64,000 bases of DNA from Muricomes intestini (GTDB lineage: Bacteria; Bacillota; Clostridia; Lachnospirales; Lachnospiraceae): assembly GCF_004346165.1 (NCBI RefSeq), contig NZ_SLZZ01000010.1, forward strand, positions 62,001-126,000. The letters run 5' to 3'. Positions 8,339-19,800 of this stretch are shown here, piece after piece. Under the pieces are notes generated by a model. That model ran no database searches and was not told where the DNA came from. It saw only the letters and a list, made by a program, of their open reading frames with translations. A program made the translations under genes and the position numbers. How positions within the stretch are numbered: the first letter of the stretch is position 1; the number at the start of each line of letters is the position of its first letter.

Positions 8339-8383
8339 ACTATCTCACTTGAATATAACTATCTCAAAGTATATGTCTATCTC
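8339..8383. repeat. Three direct repeats CTATCTC, spaced 19 and 18 bases
   Basis: CTATCTC occurs at 8340, 8359 and 8377 in an A/T-rich gap between parB and the adhesin gene. The spacing of nearly two helical turns suits a protein-binding site. The rest of the gap 8268-8502 shows no gene. Confidence 0.5.
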
Positions 8384-8502
8384 TAAGGGGGAATCGCACA
8401 GTATGAACAGACTGGAGGTGTATGCTAAAATGAAAAATTAACGAAAAATCCGCATTTGTTTTTCGGCAGGTAAATCTTGTCGTAAGAGAAAATCCACAAA
8501 GG

Positions 8503-8529
8503 CACATCGTAGAAATACGGTGTGTTTTT
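8503..8529 (+). terminator. Terminator or attenuator in the adhesin leader
   Basis: CACATCGTA pairs with TACGGTGTG (one wobble) over a GAAA tetraloop and is followed by TTTTT, 24 bases before the adhesin start. Its place between promoter region and ribosome site suggests attenuation rather than simple termination. Confidence 0.65.
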
Positions 8530-8552
8530 CAATTTTTACAGGAGGAAACGCA

Positions 8553-11500
8553 ATGATAAAGTCAAAATTCAAAAGAGTCACGTCGCTTTTCTTGGCGACC
8601 CTTATGTGTGTGACCACTTTTGCAGGCATTGGCTCGACAACAGCATATGCTGCTTCGGGAGAAAAAGCCGATGTTTATATGGTCGATTTCCCTCGTGATG
8701 GCGATGCTAATTACGATGGGGTATGGGGACACAGCAATTTGACCTTGAAAAATGGTTGGCATACCGGACGTTCCAATTTTACCAATCTTAAGGCTATTGG
8801 CTCATACTCAGGTAATGTTGCTTATTGTATTGAGCCGGGAATTTCGCTCAAGGTCGGTCAGACAATGAATAAGTATGACGAAAATTATTTTAATAACCTT
8901 GCAGCCAATGGGGTTATTTCCGGAGATGAAATCCGTCTTTTCGTTGGTCGTATTTTACAGTATGGCTATCGTGGGACAATCTCGACTTCTTGGAGGTCAC
9001 AGAATGAAGCGGCAGCAAACAGCATTGCACAGGCTTATGCCACACAGCTTCTTATTTGGGAAACTGTTATCGGAGAGCGTGATGCAAACTTCAATCATGT
9101 AGCAGCCAGTGGTTGCAGCAATGTGAAAGATGTCATCAATGCAAAGCATCCGCTTCGCAATAAGATTTTCAGTTATTACAACAGTATGGTGCAGAGTGTA
9201 CAGAACCATGCGACCATACCGAGCTTTTGTAATAAATCATCCGGTTCAGCAAAGACAATAGAACTTGAGTGGAACGGAAGTAAGTACACAACTACTCTGA
9301 CAGACTCCAATAATGTGCTGTCCAAATATAATTTCAAAGCAAGTATCAGTGGAGTGAGCTTTTCAGTGAATGGTAACAAACTTACTGTTTCTATGGATAC
9401 TGCACCGAGTAAGGAATTTACCATTACCGCAACGAAGAAAAATGCAGTCCGCAGAGGTGTGGTTGTATGGTCAGAGGGTAAACACGGTCAGAACTCCAGT
9501 GTGCAGGATGTTGTCAGCTATGCTCAGGAAGTAAGCGACAGTATCAACGGTTATGTGAAGATGAAAGTCAGCTATGGTTCTTGTCAGATTGTAAAGACCA
9601 GTGAGGACGGAAAAGTTGACGGTATTAACTTCACGATTACTGGAAACGGTATCAATCAGACAGTTACAACAGCCAATGGCGGTAAGTTCCAGATTGATAA
9701 CCTTATGCCGGGTATCTATACCGTAACCGAGCAGACATACGATAAGTATGAGCCGCAGGAAACACATAGAGTTACTGTTGTGGCAGGGCAGGTTGCAAAG
9801 GTCAATTTCAATAACAAATTGAAGCGTGGCGACCTTCAGGTGGTGAAGTCCTCAGAAGATAACCTTGTTGAAGGTGTGAAGTTCCATCTTCTCGGTACTT
9901 CTCTTTCCGGTGATGCTGTTGACCAGTATGCAGTTACGGACAAAGACGGTGTGGCAACTTTCAAAGATGTGCTTATCAGTGGTTCTGAACCATATACCCT
10001 TGAAGAAGTAGACACAGCTATCCGTTATGTTGTGCCAAAAAATCAGACTGCACCAGTGAAGTGGAAAGAAGTAACCACAAGAAACTTCAATAACATTTTG
10101 AAGAAGTTTACTGTAACAGTAACAAAGAGTGACGCTGAAAAAGGCGAAGCACAGGGTAATGCCAAACTTTCAGGAGCAGTTTACGGTATCTATAAGGGCG
10201 AAACGCTTGTAGATGAATATGTTACTGATGAAAATGGTCAGTTCACTACCAAAGAATATGTTTGTGATACCGACTGGACAATCCGAGAAATTACACCGTC
10301 AGAGGGATATTTGCTTGATAAGACTATCCATGAAGTAGGTGCAGACCCGAAACTTTATGAGGTGGAACACAACCTTACTTCCAATGATGTAACCGAGCAG
10401 GTAATCAAAGGCAATGTGGCTATCATCAAACATACCGATGACGGAGAAACAAAGATTGAAACACCTGAAAAGGGTGCTTCCTTTGAGATTTATCTGAAAT
10501 CTGCCGGAAGCTATGACGCAGCAAATAAAGATGAGAGAGATACCATTGTTTGCGATGAAAATGGCTTCGGTCAGACAAAAGATATGCCGTATGGTATTTA
10601 TACCGTACACCAGACTTCCGGTTGGGAAGGCAGAGAGATGATGGATGATTTTGATGTGTTTATTTCACAGAACGCACAGACTTATCGTTATCTCATCAAT
10701 AACCGTAACTTCGAGAGCTTTGTCAATGTAGTCAAGGTGGACGCAGAAAGCGGAAAGAGTATTCCGTATGCAGGAGCAGGATTTAAGATTTACGACCCGC
10801 AGGGCAATCAGGTCAAAATGACCTTTACTTATCCGACACCGACCACGATTGATGTGTTCTATACCGACGCAAATGGTTCTCTTGTCACACCTGAGAAACT
10901 GGATTACGGCAAGGGATATTCTATCGTAGAGGTACAAGCTCCATACGGATATGTACTTGATGATACTCCGGTATATTTTGATATTACCGAAGAAAATTCC
11001 ACAGAGGAAGGCGGCGTAACTGTTGTGAAAGTCAATAAACCGAATATGGCACAGAAAGGTACTATCACGGTTGAAAAGACCGGAGAAGTATTTAGTGGTG
11101 TCAATGTAAGTGGTTCTGAGGACAGTGATGTTATCTATCAGCCTGTTTATGAAGTGTCAGGACTTGAGGGTGCAGTTTATGAAGTCCGTGCTGCGGAAGA
11201 TATTAGCACACCGGACGGTACACTCCGCTATTCAAAGGGCGAAGTGGTAGATACTATCACAACAAGCTCCGATGGATTTGTTAAGAGCAAAGAACTTTAT
11301 CTCGGAAAATACGAGGTCAAGGAAATTACCGCACCTTATGGAATGGTAGTGAGTGGCGAAACACATACGGTTGAGCTTACTTATGCAGGTCAGAATATCT
11401 CTGTTACCGAAACTTCCACATCGTTCTATAACGAAAGACAGAAAGTGCAGGTAAGCCTTGCAAAAGCCATTGAAAAGGATAAGACATTTGATATTGGCGA

Positions 11501-12803
11501 TAACGGAGAAATCAAAAACATCAGCTTTGGTCTTTATGCCGCAGAAGATATTGTATCTGCAAGCGGTACAGTTATTCCGGCTGATGGACTGATTGAGATT
11601 GTCAGCGTAAATGAAAATGGAACAGTTGTTATGAAGTCAGACCTTCCGTTTGGCAAATACTATGTCAAAGAGACTGCAACCGATGAGCATTATATTCTCT
11701 CTGATACGAAGTATCCGGTTGTATTTGAATACGCAGGTCAGGATACCGCAACGGTTGAAATCAAAGTGAATGACGGAAAAGAAATCAAGAATGAACTTAT
11801 CTATGGTTCTGTATCAGGTAAGAAGATTGACGAGAATGGAGAAGCACTTGAGGGTGCTGTTATCGGTATCTTCAAAGCCGAAGAAACAGAATTTACAAAG
11901 GATACTGCACTTATGACGACTACCTCTGAAAAAGACGGTAGTTTTTCTTTTGCAAAAGTTCCTTATGGCAAATGGATTGTAAGAGAAATCGAGCAGCCAA
12001 AGGGATTTGTTCTTGATGAAAAAGCGTATGAGGTCAATATCAGCAAAGCCGAGCAGGTAGTTGAAATTGAGATTGTCAATGAGTATGTTCACGGCAATAT
12101 CAGACTCACGAAGGTGGACGCTGAATATCCGGATAACAAGCTTACGGGTGCAACCTTTGAGGTATATAAGGACACCAATGAGAACGGAAAGATTGATGAT
12201 GGAGATGAACTTATCGGAAATCTTGAAGAAACTGAAACCGGAATTTATGAGATGAAAGAGCTGCTTTACGGAAAATATATTGTCCGTGAAACAAAAGCAC
12301 CGGAGGGCTTCCTGCTTGATAAGGGAGAATACTCTGTTTTCATTGAGAAAGACGAAACAACTTATTCCGTTGAGAATAAGGCTGGAGTTGGATTTATCAA
12401 TGAAGCTATGCGTGGAACACTGAAAATCGTCAAGACATCTTCAGACGGTAAGGTCAAAGGTTTTGCGTTCAGAGTAACCGGAGCAAACGGGTATGATATG
12501 ACATTTGAAACAGATAAGAATGGCGAAATCGTGATTGAGGGACTTCGTATTGGCGAATATACCATATCAGAAGTGGCAAACAATGCATCTGCCGCATATA
12601 TCACACCTGCCGACCAGAATGTTACTATCAAACTTGATGAAACAGCCGTTGTAAAAATGCACAATGAGTTAAGAGATACGCCGAAAACAGGAGATGATAC
12701 CAATATGAAACTTTGGTATGTCCTTGCCGGACTTTCTGCTGTCGGTATCGCTGTAACTTCTGTTGTTGCACACAAAAAGAAGAAAAAGGAGAGTAACGAG
12801 TAA
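8553..12803 (+). CDS. Giant wall-anchored thioester adhesin with about ten Cna-B/SpaA domains
   Basis: 1416 residues. A signal peptide (MIKSKFKRVTSLFLATLMC..., cleavage near AYAA, residue 34) is followed by a thioester domain. Its reactive pair is Cys92 (AYCIEPG) and Gln165 (ATQLLIWE), which can bond covalently to host amines. From about residue 350 come ten or so Cna-B/SpaA domains, each ending in patterns such as VREIEQPKGFVLD or VRETKAPEGFLLD. These domains usually form Lys-Asn isopeptide bonds and make a stiff stalk. The C-terminus is a sorting signal: TPKTGD, a hydrophobic helix and KKKKKESNE. The ATG with GGAGGAAAC is preferred over an upstream in-frame GTG. On an ICE it may promote mating contact or colonisation (inference). 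The TAATG overlap couples it to the next small gene. Confidence 0.93.
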   Translation: MIKSKFKRVTSLFLATLMCVTTFAGIGSTTAYAASGEKADVYMVDFPRDGDANYDGVWGHSNLTLKNGWHTGRSNFTNLKAIGSYSGNVAYCIEPGISLKVGQTMNKYDENYFNNLAANGVISGDEIRLFVGRILQYGYRGTISTSWRSQNEAAANSIAQAYATQLLIWETVIGERDANFNHVAASGCSNVKDVINAKHPLRNKIFSYYNSMVQSVQNHATIPSFCNKSSGSAKTIELEWNGSKYTTTLTDSNNVLSKYNFKASISGVSFSVNGNKLTVSMDTAPSKEFTITATKKNAVRRGVVVWSEGKHGQNSSVQDVVSYAQEVSDSINGYVKMKVSYGSCQIVKTSEDGKVDGINFTITGNGINQTVTTANGGKFQIDNLMPGIYTVTEQTYDKYEPQETHRVTVVAGQVAKVNFNNKLKRGDLQVVKSSEDNLVEGVKFHLLGTSLSGDAVDQYAVTDKDGVATFKDVLISGSEPYTLEEVDTAIRYVVPKNQTAPVKWKEVTTRNFNNILKKFTVTVTKSDAEKGEAQGNAKLSGAVYGIYKGETLVDEYVTDENGQFTTKEYVCDTDWTIREITPSEGYLLDKTIHEVGADPKLYEVEHNLTSNDVTEQVIKGNVAIIKHTDDGETKIETPEKGASFEIYLKSAGSYDAANKDERDTIVCDENGFGQTKDMPYGIYTVHQTSGWEGREMMDDFDVFISQNAQTYRYLINNRNFESFVNVVKVDAESGKSIPYAGAGFKIYDPQGNQVKMTFTYPTPTTIDVFYTDANGSLVTPEKLDYGKGYSIVEVQAPYGYVLDDTPVYFDITEENSTEEGGVTVVKVNKPNMAQKGTITVEKTGEVFSGVNVSGSEDSDVIYQPVYEVSGLEGAVYEVRAAEDISTPDGTLRYSKGEVVDTITTSSDGFVKSKELYLGKYEVKEITAPYGMVVSGETHTVELTYAGQNISVTETSTSFYNERQKVQVSLAKAIEKDKTFDIGDNGEIKNISFGLYAAEDIVSASGTVIPADGLIEIVSVNENGTVVMKSDLPFGKYYVKETATDEHYILSDTKYPVVFEYAGQDTATVEIKVNDGKEIKNELIYGSVSGKKIDENGEALEGAVIGIFKAEETEFTKDTALMTTTSEKDGSFSFAKVPYGKWIVREIEQPKGFVLDEKAYEVNISKAEQVVEIEIVNEYVHGNIRLTKVDAEYPDNKLTGATFEVYKDTNENGKIDDGDELIGNLEETETGIYEMKELLYGKYIVRETKAPEGFLLDKGEYSVFIEKDETTYSVENKAGVGFINEAMRGTLKIVKTSSDGKVKGFAFRVTGANGYDMTFETDKNGEIVIEGLRIGEYTISEVANNASAAYITPADQNVTIKLDETAVVKMHNELRDTPKTGDDTNMKLWYVLAGLSAVGIAVTSVVAHKKKKKESNE

Positions 12804-12892
12804 TGGAAGCAAAGACAATTATCGCTATCGCATTAGTTGCCGTTATTGTCGGTGGCTTTATCTTTCTTCAGGTTAAAAACCGTAAGAAGTAA
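12803..12892 (+). CDS. 29-residue single-span membrane protein
   Basis: Starts inside the adhesin stop codon (TAATG). It is almost entirely one hydrophobic helix (IIAIALVAVIVGGFIFLQV) followed by a basic end, KNRKK. The helix resembles that of the 52-residue protein at 25.4 kb (IALVAVGVIAGGFIG). Function unknown; perhaps a small partner in the membrane for adhesin or channel assembly. Confidence 0.65.
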   Translation: MEAKTIIAIALVAVIVGGFIFLQVKNRKK

Positions 12893-12916
12893 GTAACAAG
12901 CGAACATTAACCAGTC

Positions 12917-12952
12917 GGGGCAGAGCGTAAAAACTCTGTCCCTTTAATTTTT
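12917..12952 (+). terminator. Terminator of the adhesin operon
   Basis: GGGGCAGAG pairs with CTCTGTCCC (one wobble), then TTTAATTTTT. Confidence 0.8.
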
Positions 12953-12963
12953 GGAGGAACATT

Positions 12964-13260
12964 ATGAAACAACAGAAAACGGTGGAGAGCCGAGTGCTTG
13001 AAATCTTAAAGGAATGCCCGATGTCGAGGTATGATGATATGCTTCTTATTTTGCATTATTACAATCGGTACGGATATATACCTGCCGGAAATCTTCCGCT
13101 TGAGGATATTGTATTTAATTACCGAGCATACGGACTTCCTTGTTTTGAAACCATACGCAGGGCAAGGCAGAGAGTACAGTCCCTTTTTCCTGAGTATTCA
13201 CGTAATCCGCAGAAAGAAGAACAGAGCGGGAGTATTTCTATTGTAATCAACATTAACTAA
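12964..13260 (+). CDS. Conserved ICE hypothetical protein
   Basis: 98 residues; I do not recognise a family with confidence. The sequence is mostly helical and contains a segment like a winged-helix region (YDDMLLILHYYNRYGYI, then TIRRARQRVQSLFPEY). It ends in a hydrophobic strand (SISIVININ). A GGAGG site precedes the ATG. It heads the run of small genes that leads into the large helicase gene, suggesting a role in DNA processing. Confidence 0.65.
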   Translation: MKQQKTVESRVLEILKECPMSRYDDMLLILHYYNRYGYIPAGNLPLEDIVFNYRAYGLPCFETIRRARQRVQSLFPEYSRNPQKEEQSGSISIVININ

Positions 13261-13272
13261 GGAGGTATTTTC

Positions 13273-13533
13273 GTGAAAGACAAAGCAACTTTTCAGAATA
13301 AGGTCAAGGTGCTGAATAAACTCTTTGACTCCGGTTGTGATACGGAGAAAAAGTTGCAGCAGCTTGATATGGAAGCAATCCTGAAAATCCCGAATATCAC
13401 GATTCCTGATATGGGTGTGATTATGGAGCTTCAGAAGAATACAAAGTCCGGTAAACTCTTTTCGTATTTGGGCGGCGGTTCTGATGAAGCAACAAAAATG
13501 AGAGGTAAGGAAAATGAAGCAACAGGAGAATAG
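13273..13533 (+). CDS. Small conserved ICE hypothetical protein
   Basis: 86 residues, GTG start 7 bases after GGAGG. It has an alternating charged helix (NKVKVLNKLFDSGCDTEKKLQQL) and a Pro/Ile segment (KIPNITIPDMGVIMEL). No known motif is seen. Its end overlaps the next gene by 20 bases, so the two are probably co-translated. Proteins of this size and order precede the helicase gene in related elements (general knowledge; no specific family claimed). Confidence 0.65.
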   Translation: MKDKATFQNKVKVLNKLFDSGCDTEKKLQQLDMEAILKIPNITIPDMGVIMELQKNTKSGKLFSYLGGGSDEATKMRGKENEATGE

Positions 13534-13813
13534 AGCAGAGCCGCAGGAAAAGCAAATTCGATTTATAGACAGTCATTACAACTTAAAATTCTATATTCCC
13601 GATGGTGGAATAATCAGGATTACTTTTCGTGATGGACACACAGCAGACAGAGTGTGCAAGTATATTGATGACTACCATTTGTACGTCGGGAATTGCTGCT
13701 ATCATATATGCGAGTTTGCTGAAAAAATGGAGCTTAATGGAAGCAAAGTTGAACCTATCAATCAATCCGAACCGTCAAAAAACAAGACCAGAAACAGAGA
13801 AAAACAGCGATAA
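13514..13813 (+). CDS. Small conserved ICE hypothetical protein
   Basis: 99 residues. A beta-rich core (LKFYIPDGGIIRITFRDG, then VCKYIDDYHLYVGNCCYHICEFAEKM) is flanked by charged, disordered ends. The Cys pair and His could be a minimal metal site, but no standard zinc motif is formed. It overlaps the preceding gene and lies 15 bases before the helicase gene. Function unknown. Confidence 0.65.
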   Translation: MKQQENRAEPQEKQIRFIDSHYNLKFYIPDGGIIRITFRDGHTADRVCKYIDDYHLYVGNCCYHICEFAEKMELNGSKVEPINQSEPSKNKTRNREKQR

Positions 13814-13828
13814 GGAGGTGCAAGAGTA

Positions 13829-16800
13829 ATGGCACGAAAATATGACCTTATTTCTGAGCTTTACAACCGCACCTGCAAAACGGTTGTGTCAAATCCTCAG
13901 AACTGGCAGGCATTCTTAGCTTCGGCTTGCCGAAATTATAAGTTACGTTATGACGAACAGCTTCTTGTATATGCACAGCGACCTGATGCAACAGCGGTTC
14001 TTGAGATAGAGCAGTGGAACAAAATTTTTGGCAGATGGGTCAACCGAGGTGCAAGAGGTATTGCTGTTTTTGCTGATGAAAACCGTTCACGGCAAAGACT
14101 GACACATTACTTTGACATTTCAGATACTCACGAAAGCAGATATTCAAGAACAGTCCCGATTTGGGATATGCGTCAGGAATACGAAGCTGATGTGATTGAA
14201 ACATTGGAAAGCACTTTCGGAGAGATTGAGAATAAGAGCAGTCTTGCCGAAGCAATTATGGAAGCAGCAAGAAATGCGGCAGAGGATAATATCCCTGATT
14301 ATCTGCAAGACCTTTACTATGCAACCGAGGGCAGTTCATTTGAGGAAGTGGAAGAGGATATTGTGGCTTCCATTTATAAAAATGTTGTAGCAAACAGTGT
14401 GGCATATATGATGATGTCAAGGCTTGGCATCGATACGGATGGTTATTTTGAACTTGATGATTTCAGAGATGTTACCAATTTCAATACGCAGGAAACACTC
14501 AATGCACTTGGATTTGCTACCAGTGATATTGCAGAAATGGGATTGATGGAAATATCTAAAACAATTACTGCACTCAACCGTCAAAATCGCATAATTGTCG
14601 GTCAGGACAGAAATGAATACAATAAGGTTGAAAATAACGACGAAAGGAGTTTGGACAATGAACGAACTGACCTACACGATGGTGGGCGATTACAGCCTTC
14701 CAAACCTGAAACTTCCACAGCAGCCGGAAGTGACTTTGGGCAGATACGCTCAGATGAGGAGAGAGTTTCTGAAGGAACATCACAGAGTCCTTTACTACAA
14801 TCTCCTGACGAGGGGCGAACTGACACAGCACTTGGCGGAAGTGGAACAGAGAGCCAGCAAGATGGAGGAAACAATCCTGAGCCAGATGGCACAGAAAGAG
14901 GGAGTGACCGAACAGATGAAAGCGGAGGATATGATGAAATGGGTTCGTCTGATGAACTCCCTTCGCAGCTCGGCACAGGAAATCGTGAAAGCGGAAGTGA
15001 TATTCGCTTAGAGTATTACGACAGAACACACGAGGATAAAAGCCTTCCGTTCTTTGGACGTGATGAAGTAATCAATGAAATTCTCAGAACGACACCACAT
15101 TTGTCGGCTAGTCTGGAAGAAATCAAAGATTATTATGAACGTAATCCTGATAACAAAGACCGCACAGAGTATATAAAGAGTATTTTCAATAATGATTATA
15201 CTGAACTTACTTTAGAGGACGGCAGGATAGTAGGGTACAAGACCTTTGAAAACGTTCTGCATTTGTGGGAGGGCAAATACGACAGCAGAACCGCACAGAG
15301 CTTTTATGATTGGGCTGTTATTGCCCGACATTTTGAAGCTATGCGATTACTGGGAGAATTAAGTGACAGCATAAAACCATTACCGTCAATGAACGGTCAG
15401 ATGACATTCATATTAGACGGTCGGGCAGAGGAAAAGAAAACCTCTGCCTTTACTTTTTCTCAGGAGATTATCGATGCTGTTCTTGCGAATGGAAGCGGAT
15501 TTTCTGAGGGAAAAATGCGTATCTATGAACAGTTTGAAAAAAGCCTTTCTGCAAAAGAAAATGCCGACTTCTTGAAAAATGAATACGGTTGGGGCGGTTC
15601 TTATCCTGTCATAATCGGAGCAGGCATTGATGAGAGCCATGATGGAAAAGGTATTACGATTACGAAAGGCATCGGTAAAGAGAAGCCACATATCACGCTT
15701 TCTTGGTCGCAGGTGGAGAAGCGTATCGGGGAACTTATCCGAATGGACAGATACTTAAACCCAAAGGAAAAAGAACACTATCCTCAGTGGCTTGAAAGTC
15801 AAGAGGAACGCAGAGCCAAAATCGAGGAAACGAAAAGAAATCGTGAGATACTCTCTAATGCACCACCGGAGCAGGAGGTCAAACCAGCCGAAAAAGAACC
15901 TGAAGAAGCAGAACAGCTGCAAGATGTGAAATATGAATATCATCTTGGCGATAAGGTGTATATCGGTGCTTCTGAGTACGAAATCTTATCTGTTGATGAT
16001 GAGAGAGTAATGCTCTATGACTATGATGTGCCACTGTTTAATAAGGAATTTTCACGCACAGAGTTTGATAGAAAAGTGCGAGAGAATCCGATGAATGAGC
16101 ATTTGATTGTAAAGGAAGAACCTGCCGAAGAAAGAAATGAAAAAGAGCCTGAGCCGGTAGTTCCCGCTTGGGAGCAGAAGAAAAAAGTCAAAGGCTTTGA
16201 CTTGCATCCTGATGTGCCTATGGCAGACCGTCACACCTTTAATCTTAGAGAAAATGAGGTTGAAACGGTTGGTAAAAAGGAACGCTTCCGCAGAAATATT
16301 ATGGCAATACAGCTTCTCAAAAAATGTCAGCAAGAAAACAGATTTGCCACGCCTGAAGAACAGATTGTTTTATCAAAGTATGTCGGTTGGGGTGGGCTTT
16401 CAGAAGCCTTTGATGAAAATAATTCAGCGTGGGCAACGGAATATCTGGAACTTTCTTCGGTATTAACACCGGAGGAATATGCTTCGGCAAGAGAAAGCAC
16501 ATTGACTGCGTTCTACACGCCGCCTGAAGTTATCACAGCTATTTATAAGGCAATGGAGCAGATGGGCTTTAAGGAAGGCAACTTGTTAGAGCCGTCCTGC
16601 GGTATCGGTAATTTCATCGGTATGCTGCCGGACGCAATGCAGAACAGTAAGATTTACGGTGTGGAACTTGATACGATTTCCGCAGGGATTGCACAGCAGC
16701 TTTACCAGAAAACAACCATTGCGGCAGAGGGATTTGAAGAAACCAATCTGCCGGACAGCTTCTTTGATGGAGTTGTCGGAAATGTACCTTTTGGAGATTT

Positions 16801-19800
16801 TAAGGTATCGGATAAAAGGTATGACAAGCATAAGTTCCTGATACACGATTACTTTTTTGCCAAGTCCCTTGATAAGTTAAGACCCGGCGGTGTAATGGCT
16901 CTTGTAACGAGCAAAGGCACAATGGATAAGGAAAACTCGGCGGTACGAAAATATATTGCACAGAGGGCAGAGCTTCTTGGAGCAATCCGATTGCCGAATA
17001 ACACCTTTAAGGGTAATGCAGGAACGGAAGTCGTTTCAGATATTCTTATCCTACAAAAGCGTGACAGACTGATAGATATTGAGCCGGATTGGGTTCATCT
17101 TGATACCGATGAGAACGGAATTAAGATGAACTCTTATTTTGTGCAGCACCCTGAAATGATACTCGGAGAAATGAAAATGGTATCAGGGCGTTTTGGTATG
17201 GAAGCAACTTGTGTGCCATATGAAAACGCAGACCTTGCAGCACAGCTTGATGAAGCAGTAGCAAACATTCACGGAGAAATCACGGAATATGAAACCGAGG
17301 AAGAACTGGAGGAGGAAGATAATTCTATTCCGGCAGACCCGACAGTGAGAAACTTTTCCTATACGGTGGTGGACGATAAAATCTATTATCGTGAAAATTC
17401 CCGTATGACTCCGGTGGAAGTGTCGGCAACCGCAGAGAACCGAATTAAGGGTATGATTGCTATTAGAAATTCCGTCAGAACGCTGATTGAATTGCAGACA
17501 GAAGATTACCCTGACAGCGAAATCAAAGCGGAGCAGGAGCGATTAAACAGACTTTATGATACCTTTTCAGGTAAGTACGGACTCATTAACAACCGTGCAA
17601 ATACTTCTGCTTTCTCGCAGGACAGTTCATTCTCTTTGCTTTCCGCATTGGAGATAATCGGAGAGGACGGAGAACTGGAGCGTAAGGCTGATATGTTTTC
17701 TAAGAGGACAATTAAACCGCATACTCCGGTTACTTCTGTTGATACGGCAAGCGAAGCATTGGCGGTATCTCTTGGAGAAAAAGCCACGATTGATATGGAC
17801 TATATGATGGAGCTTTCCGGTAAATCGGAGAATGAAATCTTTGAGGACTTAAAGGGTGTTATCTTCTTAAACCCGCTTTATGAGTATGGAAATTCTTACG
17901 AGCCGAAGTATCTGATGGCTGATGAATACCTTTCGGGTAATGTCAGGGAAAAGCTGAGGATTGCAAAGAACTCGGCAGAACTCTATCCGGAAGATTATAA
18001 GGTCAATGTGGAAGCACTTCAAAAGGTGCAGCCGAAAGACCTGACTGCAAGTGAAATTTCCGTGCGACTTGGTGCAACTTGGCTGCCGCCGGACGATGTG
18101 CAGGAGTTTATCTTTCATTTGCTTGAAACACCACGCTATGCACAATGGAATATCAAAGTTCACTTCTCTCCATTTACGAGTGAGTGGAATATTGAGGGCA
18201 AATCTTACGACAAAGGAAATGTAAGGGCATATAACACTTACGGAACTTCCCGCATCAATGCCTATAAGATTATCGAGGAAACACTGAACTTAAAAGATGT
18301 GCGTATCTTTGATTATATCGAAGATGATGAGGGAAAGAAAAAGGCTGTCCTGAATAAAAAGGAAACAGCGATTGCTCAGTCGAAGCAGGAAATGATTAAG
18401 CAGGAATTTCAGGACTGGATATGGTCTGACCCTGAACGAAGGGAAAGGCTTTGCAAATCCTACAATGAGAAATTCAATAGCGTCAGACCTCGTGAGTATG
18501 ATGGAAGTCATATCATCTTCAATGGTGTGAACCCTGAAATTGAACTCAGGGAACATCAGAAAAATGCGGTTGCCCATATCCTTTACGGAGGAAATACGCT
18601 TCTTGCACACGCAGTCGGAGCAGGAAAAACTTTTGAAATGGTAGCGGCAGCACAGGAGTCGAAAAGGCTTGGACTTTGTAATAAGTCACTGTTTGTTGTA
18701 CCAAATCACTTGACCGAACAATGGGCGGCTGAGTATTTGCAGCTCTATCCGGCGGCGAATATCCTTGTCGCAACAAAGAAAGATTTTGAAACCAAGAATC
18801 GTAAAAAGTTCTGCGGCAGGATTGCAACCGGAGATTATGACGCCGTTATTATCGGACATTCACAGTTTGAGAAAATCCCGATGTCCATTGAAAGACAGAG
18901 GGCAATCTTAGAACAGCAGCTTGAGGAGATAACTGGAGGAATTGCAGAACTCAAGCGAAACCGAGGGGAAAACTTCTCCATAAAGCAGCTTGAAAAGTCA
19001 AAGAAATCTATCAAGCAGAAACTTGATAAACTCAATGACCAGACGAAAAAAGATGATGTTGTAACCTTTGAGGAACTTGGTGTAGACAGGCTTTTTGTTG
19101 ATGAAAGCCATTATTACAAGAACCTTTATCTTTATACAAAAATGCGTAATGTGGGCGGTATCGCACAGACGGAAGCACAGAAATCTTCCGACCTCTTTAT
19201 GAAGTGTCGTTACCTTGACGAGATTACCGGAGGTCGAGGAACCGTATTCGCAACGGGTACACCTATCTCAAACAGCATGGTGGAACTCTATACGATACAG
19301 CGATATTTGCAGTACAGCACGCTTGTGAAAAATGGGTTGCAGCACTTTGACGCCTGGGCTTCCACTTTCGGAGAAACCATTACGGCAGTGGAACTTACAC
19401 CGGAAGGAACAGGATACAGAGCAAAGACAAGGTTCGCAAAATTCTATAACCTGCCTGAACTAATGGCGATGTTCAAGGAGATAGCGGACATTAAGACAGC
19501 GGATATGTTGAACCTGCCAGTACCGGAAGCAAAGTACCATAGCATTGCAGTAAAGCCGTCAGAAATGCAGAAAGAAATGGTTGCTTCCCTTGCAGAGAGA
19601 GCCGAGCAGGTGCGTGGCGGCGGTGTGGATTCAAGCGTAGATAATATGCTGAAAATCACGAATGACGGAAGAAAACTGGCTCTTGACCAGCGTATGCTAA
19701 ACGATATGCTGCCTGATTTTGAGGGCAGTAAAATCAATGCCTGCGTCGATAACATCTATCGGATATGGAAAGAAAATGCCGACAAGAAATCAGCACAGCT

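Noticed and set aside
12362-12775. A 137-codon minus-strand frame opposite the adhesin C-terminus
   Set aside because: It runs antisense to a clear Cna-B/sorting-signal region, has no ribosome site, and similar shadows occur along the whole repeat-rich gene.
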